The notes under the pieces were generated by a model. The model had not been told where the DNA came from, searched no databases, and was given only the letters and a program-made list of their open reading frames with translations. Below, one piece after another: positions 7,105 to 12,801 of a DNA stretch of 12,801 nucleotides. A program made the translations under genes and the position numbers. How positions within the stretch are numbered: position 1 is the stretch's first letter; every line of letters starts with the position of its first letter. Source of the DNA: Azospirillum sp. 51_20 (GTDB taxonomy: Bacteria; Pseudomonadota; Alphaproteobacteria; RF32; CAG-239); assembly GCA_001917175.1 (NCBI GenBank), contig MNTV01000003.1, positions 1-12,801 of the forward strand. The letters are read 5' to 3'.

Positions 7105-8403
7105 ATGACGGAAAAATTTGAAAAGAAATACGACTGCGGCATTTTGAACTTCTGGAGTTCAAACAACTACGGCGCGTTGCTGACCTGTTACGCACTGCAG
7201 GAAAGCGTTAAGGAGCTGGGGCTGGTTCCCGGGATCATCAATTACCATTGCCGGTGGGAGAAGTTTGAAGGGCTGCTGTCTGACAGGTTTTCGCGGAAAT
7301 ATCTTGATCTGACGGAGCCTTGTGCGGATTTTGAAGACCTGCGCCGCCTGAACCGGCAAATGCAGACGTTTATTGCCGGTTCGGACCAGATATGGCGGTA
7401 CAAATATTTTTGGCCGCGGGGAAAAAACATTTATCAGCTTAGTTTTGCTTCGCTCAATGCCAGAAAAATCGCCTATGCCGCGAGCTTTGGCCTTGACCGT
7501 TGGGAAGGGGGGTATGAAAATACCTTACGGACAAAATATTATATGTCGCGATTTGACGGCATTTCGGTTCGCGAAGACGACGGCGTGGATATTTGCCGGG
7601 AAGTTTTCGGCGTCAGGGCCGAGCAGGTGCTGGATCCCGTTTTTTTGCCCGAACCCGGCAAGTGGGATCTTCTGATCGGCAATTCTTCCTGTCGGGACGA
7701 AGGTTACGTGACTTCTTATGTCCTTGACCAGTCGCCGGATACGCTCCGGCTGGTCGAATACGTCTGTGAGAAAAACGGGATCGGCAAGACGATCAATCTG
7801 GTAAACGCTTCGAAAAACGAAGTTGATGCCGATGTCGAAGACTGGCTGTATCATATCAAAAACTGTCGTTTCTTTATTACGGATTCTTTCCACGGCGTCT
7901 GTTTTGCCATTCTTTTCAACAAACCGTTCATCTGTCTGGCCAACATGGCGCGCGGATACAGCCGTTTCAAGTCGCTGTTTAAACTGTTCGGGCTGGAAGA
8001 CCGCTGCGTGTTCAGCTGCGAAGAGGCGGAAGGACGTGCGGAACTGCTGCATGACATAGATTATGCCCGGGTTAACAGAATTCTTGCCGGAGAACGGGAG
8101 CGCTCGCTGAAATGGTTGAAAAACGCGCTGACGGCGCCGGTCAGGGAACGCAGTCCGGAAGAAATGCGCCTGTTTGAAACCGCGGAGATGCTGCAGCGGC
8201 AGATCAATGAACTGACCAGGGACAAACAGATTTTGTACGAAGCGCTGTATCTGCCGAAATTAAAACGGAAATTGCGGAAATATAAGTTAAAGACGCTGTT
8301 TTCTTTCGGGAAGAAACATGAGAAATACAAAAAGGCCAAACGGGAGCTGAAGAACAAAATCCGCTTTATCCGCAGGGTTGTGAAACAAAATCAGCAATAT
8401 TAA
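7105..8403 (+). CDS. Polysaccharide pyruvyl transferase family protein
   Basis: This 432-residue protein matches the PS_pyruv_trans family (CsaB/WcaK-like), which transfers pyruvate from phosphoenolpyruvate to a sugar as a ketal. Seen in order: CGILNFWSSNNYGALLTCYAL (from 11), AGSDQIW (91-97), IAYAASFG (122-129), ISVREDDG (153-160), LDPVFL (176-181) and the conserved FFITDSFHGVCFAILF block (H263). Residues 355-432 are an extension with a short helical stretch and a strongly Lys/Arg-rich tail. ATG 7105 is chosen because ATG 7045 would overlap the previous gene by 40 bases and add residues with no family counterpart; GGACGAG precedes 7105. It is the last gene of the operon, followed by a hairpin terminator. 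The acceptor sugar is unknown, and some family members do other surface-glycan transfers. Confidence 0.87.
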   Translation: MTEKFEKKYDCGILNFWSSNNYGALLTCYALQESVKELGLVPGIINYHCRWEKFEGLLSDRFSRKYLDLTEPCADFEDLRRLNRQMQTFIAGSDQIWRYKYFWPRGKNIYQLSFASLNARKIAYAASFGLDRWEGGYENTLRTKYYMSRFDGISVREDDGVDICREVFGVRAEQVLDPVFLPEPGKWDLLIGNSSCRDEGYVTSYVLDQSPDTLRLVEYVCEKNGIGKTINLVNASKNEVDADVEDWLYHIKNCRFFITDSFHGVCFAILFNKPFICLANMARGYSRFKSLFKLFGLEDRCVFSCEEAEGRAELLHDIDYARVNRILAGERERSLKWLKNALTAPVRERSPEEMRLFETAEMLQRQINELTRDKQILYEALYLPKLKRKLRKYKLKTLFSFGKKHEKYKKAKRELKNKIRFIRRVVKQNQQY

Positions 8404-8414
8404 AACGTTAGCCG

Positions 8415-8443
8415 AAAAGACCGTGTCCGAAGCGCGGTCTTTT
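8415..8443. terminator. Terminator after the glycan operon (symmetrical, possibly bidirectional)
   Basis: A perfect 9-bp stem, AAAAGACCG (8415-8423) and CGGTCTTTT (8435-8443), starts 11 bases after the stop codon and encloses an 11-base loop. The A-run on the left and T-run on the right let it work in either direction. It separates the glycan operon from lon. Confidence 0.75.
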
Positions 8444-8478
8444 GCCGGAAGGCCGCGCAAATAAATTCGTTCTTGCGG

Positions 8479-8508
8479 TTGCAGTTTAAATATAATTACC
8501 TATATATT
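8479..8508 (+). promoter_or_regulatory. Probable lon promoter region
   Basis: The leader between the terminator and lon turns sharply AT-rich from 8486. TTGCAG (8479-8484) and TATATT (8503-8508) are 18 bases apart. A perfect TATAAT also lies at 8491-8496 but has no good -35 at the right spacing. The exact element is uncertain; the position is expected. Confidence 0.42.
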
Positions 8509-8533
8509 ACTATCATAATCAAATCAGGACAAA

Positions 8534-10861
8534 ATGCTAATGAACAAAGAAACATATCCCATTCTTCCGCTGCGTGACATTGTCGTTTATCCGAAAATGA
8601 TCGTACCGCTTTTTGTCGGCCGCGAAAAGTCTATAAAGGCGTTGCAGCAGGCGATCGACAATGATCAGAACATCGTTTTGGCCACCCAGAAGGAAGCCGC
8701 GGTCGAAGACCCGAAGCCGGAGGATATTTTTAAGGTCGGCACGCTGGGCACGGTGGTACAGCTGGTGCGGCTGCCCGACGGCACGGTGAAGGTGCTGGTC
8801 GAAGGCCTGGAACGGGTGAAAATCGACGATTTTATCATGGCTGACGGCTTTATGCAGGTGGATGTTGAAATTCTGGCGGAAGACAATGTTCACGACGTTG
8901 AAACCGAGGCGTTGTCGCGGGCGGTGCTTTCCCAGTTTGAAGAATATGTCAAGCTTTCCAAAAAAGTGCCGCCGGAAGTTTTGGTTTCGGTCAGCCAGAT
9001 TGAGGACTACAACAAACTGGCGGACACCATTGCTTCGCATCTGTCGCTGAAGATCAACGAAAAACAGGCGCTGCTGGAAGGCAAAACCCTGAAGGACCGC
9101 TTTAATAAAATTCTTGAGTTTATGGATGCGGAGATCACGCTGCTTGAGGTGGAAAACAAGATCAAGTCCCGCGTTAAAAAGCAGATGGAGAAAAGCCAGA
9201 AAGAATATTACTTAAACGAGCAGATGCGGGCGATCCAGAAAGAACTGGGCGACGGCGACGAGGAAAGCGAAATCGACGCTTACATGCAGAAGATAGAAAA
9301 GACCAAGCTTTCCAAGGAGGCCCGGGAAAAGGCCCTGGCGGAAGTCAAAAAGCTCAAAACCATGAGCATGATGTCGGCGGAAGCGACCGTGGTGCGCAAC
9401 TATCTCGACTGGCTGCTTGACATCCCGTGGCATAAACGTTCCAAAGTCAACAAGGACCTGAAAAAGGCGGCGGAAATTCTTGACGCCGACCATTACGGGC
9501 TGGAGAAGGTCAAAGAACGGATCATTGAATATCTGGCGGTGCAGAGCCGCGCGGACAAGGTCAAAGGGCCGATTTTATGTCTGTTTGGACCTCCGGGCGT
9601 GGGCAAAACCTCGCTCGGCAAGTCGATTGCGCGGGCAACCGGCCGCAGTTTTGTGCGCACTTCTCTCGGCGGCATGCGCGACGAAGCGGAGATCCGCGGA
9701 CACCGGCGCACCTATATCGGTTCGATGCCGGGTAAAATCATTAAGGGCATGAAAAAAGCCGGAACCTCCAATCCGCTGTTTTTGCTGGACGAGATAGACA
9801 AACTCGGCAGCGACTGGCGCGGAGATCCGTCGTCGGCGCTTCTGGAAGTGCTGGATCCGGAGCAGAACAACAGTTTTAACGATCATTATCTGGAAGTGGA
9901 CTATGATTTGTCGGACGTAATGTTTGTTACCACCGCCAACAGTCTGGACATGCCGCGGCCGCTTCTTGACCGTATGGAAATCATTCGTCTTTCCGGTTAT
10001 ACCGAAGACGAGAAGATCCAAATTGCCAAGCGTCACCTGATGCCGAAGATTTTTTCCGAAAACGCGGTCAAACCGGAGGAACTTTTCATTTCCGACGATG
10101 CCATTCGCGACATTATCCGTTATTATACGAGGGAAGCCGGCGTGCGGAACCTGGAGCGCGAGCTTTCCAACATTGCCCGCAAGGCAATCAAGGGGCTGCT
10201 GATGCACCAAAACCGCGAGCGGATCAATGTTGACGGCGGCAATCTGGAAGAATATCTCGGCGTTCGCAAATTCCGTTTCGGCGAGGCGGAGGAAGAAGAC
10301 CATATCGGCGTTACCACCGGTCTGGCATGGACCGAAGTGGGCGGCGATATTCTGTTTATCGAAGCGGTGGACATGCCGGGCAAGGGGATCGTCAAACAAA
10401 CCGGCAAGCTGGGCGACGTGATGAAAGAATCTATCGAAACCGCTTATTCGGTGGTTCGTTCTCATGCCGAAAAGCTGGGAATTAAGCCGGAAGTGTTTGA
10501 GAAAACGGACATTCACGTTCATGTGCCGGAGGGAGCCACGCCGAAAGACGGGCCTTCGGCAGGCATTGCCATGTATACCACGCTGGTGTCGGTACTGACC
10601 AAAGTGCCGGTGCGCAAAGACGTGGCGATGACCGGAGAGATTACGCTGCAGGGCAGGGTGCTGCCGATCGGCGGATTAAAGGAAAAGCTGCTTTCCGCGC
10701 TGCGCGGCGGCATCAAAACGGTGATTATCCCCAAAGACAACGAGAAAGACCTGCGGGAAATTCCTGACAACGTGAAAAAGGGATTGAAAATCATACCCGT
10801 TTCCAACGCCGACGAAGTGCTGGAAATTGCCTTGCACAGAGATTGCAGGCTGCCGGAATAG
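8534..10861 (+). CDS. lon: Lon ATP-dependent serine protease (LonA)
   Basis: This 775-residue protein is a full-length LonA (E. coli is 784). Lon forms a cytoplasmic hexameric ring that unfolds and degrades damaged and regulatory proteins. The N-terminal substrate-binding domain begins with YPILPLRDIVVYP and is followed by a helical region with KSQKEYYLNEQMRAIQKELG. The AAA+ module has Walker A GPPGVGKT (352-359) and Walker B LFLLDEID (415-422, D419/E420). The protease domain has the Ser-Lys dyad: S675 in PKDGPSAG and K718 in GGLKEKLL, 43 residues apart as in E. coli. All key residues are present. AGGA (8526-8529) precedes two in-frame ATGs; it sits 4 bases from 8534 and 10 from 8540, so translation may begin at either, changing only two residues. 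It is monocistronic, between terminators. No clear heat-shock promoter is seen. Confidence 0.98.
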   Translation: MLMNKETYPILPLRDIVVYPKMIVPLFVGREKSIKALQQAIDNDQNIVLATQKEAAVEDPKPEDIFKVGTLGTVVQLVRLPDGTVKVLVEGLERVKIDDFIMADGFMQVDVEILAEDNVHDVETEALSRAVLSQFEEYVKLSKKVPPEVLVSVSQIEDYNKLADTIASHLSLKINEKQALLEGKTLKDRFNKILEFMDAEITLLEVENKIKSRVKKQMEKSQKEYYLNEQMRAIQKELGDGDEESEIDAYMQKIEKTKLSKEAREKALAEVKKLKTMSMMSAEATVVRNYLDWLLDIPWHKRSKVNKDLKKAAEILDADHYGLEKVKERIIEYLAVQSRADKVKGPILCLFGPPGVGKTSLGKSIARATGRSFVRTSLGGMRDEAEIRGHRRTYIGSMPGKIIKGMKKAGTSNPLFLLDEIDKLGSDWRGDPSSALLEVLDPEQNNSFNDHYLEVDYDLSDVMFVTTANSLDMPRPLLDRMEIIRLSGYTEDEKIQIAKRHLMPKIFSENAVKPEELFISDDAIRDIIRYYTREAGVRNLERELSNIARKAIKGLLMHQNRERINVDGGNLEEYLGVRKFRFGEAEEEDHIGVTTGLAWTEVGGDILFIEAVDMPGKGIVKQTGKLGDVMKESIETAYSVVRSHAEKLGIKPEVFEKTDIHVHVPEGATPKDGPSAGIAMYTTLVSVLTKVPVRKDVAMTGEITLQGRVLPIGGLKEKLLSALRGGIKTVIIPKDNEKDLREIPDNVKKGLKIIPVSNADEVLEIALHRDCRLPE

Positions 10862-10882
10862 CTTTTGCAGCTGTAGACTGAT

Positions 10883-10914
10883 AAAACCGTGAACGAAAGT
10901 TCGCGGTTTTTTTT
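10883..10914 (+). terminator. Rho-independent terminator of lon
   Basis: A 12-bp stem, AAAACCGTGAAC (10883-10894) with GTTCGCGGTTTT (10899-10910), contains one T-G wobble, closes on a GAAA loop and runs into eight T in a row (10907-10914). It starts 21 bases after the lon stop. Confidence 0.92.
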
Positions 10915-10986
10915 GTGCGGAAAATGAAGATCGTGCGGAAAAAGGCGGGAAAAAAAGGTTTTGCCGTCCAAACCGGCCGCGGCAAA

Positions 10987-11000
10987 AAAAGGATCGTTTT
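10987..11000. repeat. Palindrome-like site AAAAGGATCGTTTT (copy 1)
   Basis: This 14-mer differs by one base from the perfect palindrome at 11106-11119, with 119 bases between their start points. Both lie in the adhesin leader. They could be operator half-sites for a dimeric regulator or chance AT-flanked GATC sequences. Confidence 0.35.
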
Positions 11001-11105
11001 TCTGTTACAGGAATATTGTATAAAGTCTGCTTCCAAAAAGCAAGATAAATGTTTATTGATCAACCGGTTAGACGTTCTTTTCCAAAAGCGGGAAAATGAA
11101 GAAGA

Positions 11106-11119
11106 AAAACGATCGTTTT
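11106..11119. repeat. Perfect 14-bp palindrome AAAACGATCGTTTT (copy 2)
   Basis: The site is fully self-complementary and lies 59 bases before the adhesin start codon. As RNA it could not form a normal hairpin because it has no loop, so a DNA-binding role for a dimeric protein is the more natural reading. Confidence 0.4.
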
Positions 11120-11178
11120 AGCAAACGGCGTTTTGAAACCGAACTTGTATTCGAACAATCATGAAGGAACCAAACATT

Positions 11179-12801
11179 ATGACTGAAAAACTACTGTCAG
11201 GCTTTATTCTGGTGACAATGACGCTTCTGAGCATGCCCGCACGATCCGCCGAATATGAATATGAAAAACCGGAGGATTACGAAACGGTGACCAAAGATCC
11301 TCTGCGTTTTACGGAAATAGGGGAAAACGTCGCCGAACAAGCGGGAGGGGCGGCGCTTCACAATACGGCTGACTACGTCAGCATTATCAACAAAACTTTT
11401 CAAAACAACCGGGCGGAAACCGTTGTCGGGGAAGAATATGAAGGGTATGGCTATACCTTGCTCGGCGGTGCCGTGTATAACGACGGCGACATTGACCGGA
11501 TCAAGGCCGATTTTGTCGCCAATTCGGTTGCCGCGGATGGCGCGGACGGGCTAAACGCCGGCGGCGGTGCACTGTATAACGGACATAACGGAAAAATAAC
11601 CGACGTCAGCGGCGATTTTATAAGCAACAGCGCGTCGGGAACAACCGGCAAAGCCGTCGGCGGCGCCGTCTTCAACCAGGGAAAAATAGAAAAAATCAAC
11701 GGCAGTTTTGTTGACAACCGCGCCGATGTCGGCGGCGCCGTCTTTAATGATTATGAGGCGGAGATCGGAAGTATCGGCGGCAGCTTTGTGAACAATTCCG
11801 GAGGCGCGCTTTACAATCTGGGCAAAATGGGCGATGTCCGGGCCGATTTTGTCGGCAACTCGGGAAATGCGGTTTATAACGGCAACCGGATCGGAAACAT
11901 CAGGGGAAACTTTTCCGGCAACAGGCTGACGGATACGGAATTAAACGGCGGAATCGTGTTTAACAGCGGCAGCGTGAAAAGCATAACCGGCAATTTTTCC
12001 GGTAACGAGGTTTCCGGGAACTCCGTTTACGGAATAAAAGGCGGTGCCGTTTATAATTATCAGGGAACAATCGGCAATATCAAAGGCAGTTTCGACAACA
12101 ACCGTATTCTGGCCGAATATGCGGCTTACGGCAGTGCCGTGTTCAATGACTGGGACAGCAAAATTGGCGATATTACCGGTAATTTTAGCGGCAATTCGGT
12201 TCAATCCGGCAGCGGTTCCGTTTACGGCGGCGCCGTTTACAATGACAACGGAGCCGTCATCGGCGATATTCGCGGCGATTTTGTTTCTAACCGCGTTTTT
12301 TCCGAAGGCGACAGCGGGGCGGAAGCTCAGGGCGGGGCCTTTTTCAACAATTACAATACATCCGTCGGCCGCATTTTCGGCAGCTTTGTCAACAACGGCG
12401 CTCAAACCGCTTCCGCTGACGGTCTGGCTTTGGGCGGTGCCGTTTATACCTATTCGGACATGACGTTTGCCGCCGGCGGACGGCTTCGCACGATTTCCGG
12501 CAATTATACGAAAGACGGCCGGCGCGGCAAAAGCTATAATGCCGTTTTTGTCAACAATATCGTTGATGAAACCAGACCGACGGTTGCTTTTGACACCACC
12601 GGCGGCGGCGCCTGGATTGTCAATGACAGCATTGAAGGCGGGCTGCTTTATTACGGCTCTGCGGAAATAGATTACGGCAACCAATACAATCTCGCTTTCA
12701 AGGGCAACGGTGTGTTGAACGAAGACGGTTTAACCGACCAGTATGTTGCCATCAACAACGATATTGTCAACGCCGGCGAAGTTACGGTTGAGGGAACCAC
12801 C
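11179..12801 (+). CDS. Autotransporter-like surface protein with Pmp-type GGA/FxxN repeats (C-terminus beyond window)
   Basis: The frame is open from 11179 to the window end: 541 residues without a stop, so the gene is cut by the edge. It begins with a Sec signal peptide of about 24 residues (MTEKLLSGF..., probable cleavage near ARSA-EYE). Residues 56-446 hold about twelve degenerate repeats built on GGA[V/L][Y/F]N, IGxIxG and FxxN, which should stack as a right-handed beta-helix passenger. After them comes a GGAWIVNDSI segment (476-485) and a Gly/Asn-rich region typical of the linker before more passenger or a translocator. No cysteine occurs in the visible part, as is common for secreted autotransporter passengers. 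ATG 11179 is preferred over in-frame ATG 11161 because AAGGAA sits nine bases before it and the signal peptide then starts cleanly. A beta-barrel is expected downstream but is not seen. It probably acts in surface adhesion; the target is unknown. Confidence 0.82.
   Translation, partial: MTEKLLSGFILVTMTLLSMPARSAEYEYEKPEDYETVTKDPLRFTEIGENVAEQAGGAALHNTADYVSIINKTFQNNRAETVVGEEYEGYGYTLLGGAVYNDGDIDRIKADFVANSVAADGADGLNAGGGALYNGHNGKITDVSGDFISNSASGTTGKAVGGAVFNQGKIEKINGSFVDNRADVGGAVFNDYEAEIGSIGGSFVNNSGGALYNLGKMGDVRADFVGNSGNAVYNGNRIGNIRGNFSGNRLTDTELNGGIVFNSGSVKSITGNFSGNEVSGNSVYGIKGGAVYNYQGTIGNIKGSFDNNRILAEYAAYGSAVFNDWDSKIGDITGNFSGNSVQSGSGSVYGGAVYNDNGAVIGDIRGDFVSNRVFSEGDSGAEAQGGAFFNNYNTSVGRIFGSFVNNGAQTASADGLALGGAVYTYSDMTFAAGGRLRTISGNYTKDGRRGKSYNAVFVNNIVDETRPTVAFDTTGGGAWIVNDSIEGGLLYYGSAEIDYGNQYNLAFKGNGVLNEDGLTDQYVAINNDIVNAGEVTVEGTT
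11344..12516 (+). repeat. Protein-level GGA/FxxN repeat region of the adhesin
   Basis: In residues 56-446 I count twelve FxxN motifs (starting at 74, 112, 147, 177, 203, 224, 245, 273, 305, 336, 368, 403). There are eight strict GGA[V/L] motifs (starting at 96, 129, 161, 185, 208, 288, 350, 419) plus variants such as GGIV, GSAV and GGAF. Units of about 21-38 residues alternate GGA...N with IG.I.G.F..N. DNA identity between units is low, so the array is old or under diversifying pressure rather than freshly duplicated. Confidence 0.85.

Larger units (their letters stand above)
10915..11178. other. Gene-free leader between lon and the adhesin gene
   Basis: No convincing gene is present. A 68-codon open frame at 10915-11121 is Lys/Arg-rich, overlaps the terminator and looks incidental. 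The stretch holds an inverted repeat TTTTGCCG (10959-10966) / CGGCAAAA (10980-10987) and two near-identical palindromic 14-mers (10987 and 11106). TATAAA at 11019-11024 could be a -10 element, but I see no good -35. AAGGAA at 11164-11169 is the ribosome-binding site for the adhesin. The long leader and symmetrical sites suggest regulation, but nothing identifies a regulator. Confidence 0.45.

Noticed and set aside
8472..8505. Possible alphaproteobacterial heat-shock (RpoH) promoter before lon: CTTG with a later CCTATAT
   Set aside because: The spacer is 23 bases, while the form I recall has 17-18. The pieces match singly but not as a promoter.
9575..10522. 315-codon minus-strand open frame inside lon
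   Set aside because: It is fully antisense to the conserved AAA+ and protease domains of Lon and has no recognisable domain.
10959..10987. Inverted repeat TTTTGCCG/CGGCAAAA as a minus-strand terminator
   Set aside because: It could act as one in the minus direction, but no minus-strand gene lies to its right that would need it.
10915..11121. 68-codon open frame after lon
   Set aside because: It begins inside the lon terminator T-run, is a low-complexity Lys/Arg/Glu product from A-rich DNA, and has no good ribosome-binding site.
11941..12684. 247-codon minus-strand open frame opposite the adhesin
   Set aside because: It is antisense to a frame with signal peptide and clear protein repeats. 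Its Ala/Gly/Val-rich product mirrors the repeated Gly/Asn codons.

Overview
The window is from a Gram-negative bacterium: it has an outer-membrane lipid-asymmetry pair (MlaA/MlaC), a cell-surface glycan gene cassette and an exported autotransporter-like adhesin. The MlaC sequence style (a GRYWR segment rather than the gammaproteobacterial GQYY type) and the mlaA-mlaC pairing suggest an alphaproteobacterium, perhaps host-associated. That is a judgement from remembered family patterns, not a database result. Base composition looks close to balanced, with AT-rich promoter regions.

Layout from left to right. (1) Positions 1-119 hold about three copies of a 40-base purine-rich tandem repeat that reaches the window edge. 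(2) On the minus strand, mlaA (1691-915) and mlaC (902-303) form a two-gene operon with a good sigma70-type promoter and a strong intrinsic terminator. (3) On the plus strand, 1898-8403 carries a glycan cassette: a DegT/StrS-type PLP sugar aminotransferase with its own promoter and a terminator-like hairpin, then a tight four-gene operon encoding a family 2 glycosyltransferase, a MenD-like thiamine-diphosphate enzyme, an extended-SDR nucleotide-sugar-epimerase-like protein and a polysaccharide pyruvyl transferase. (4) lon (8534-10861) is a full-length ATP-dependent protease with its own leader and terminator. (5) After a gene-free leader of about 260 bases, a large exported protein starts at 11179 and runs off the right edge. 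Its visible part has a signal peptide and about twelve repeats with GGA[V/L] and FxxN motifs, like chlamydial Pmp and autotransporter passengers.

Working together: MlaA/MlaC should return mislocalised phospholipid from the outer membrane. The glycan cassette probably makes and transfers an unusual amino-, carboligated or pyruvylated sugar for LPS, capsule or another surface glycan. The adhesin is a further surface component, while Lon is a housekeeping cytoplasmic protease that happens to sit between them. The most novel element is the MenD-like enzyme. It keeps the thiamine-diphosphate machinery but appears to have lost several substrate-binding arginines of true MenD, has no menaquinone genes around it, and sits in the glycan operon. 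It is a candidate for an undescribed sugar or side-chain carboligation step.
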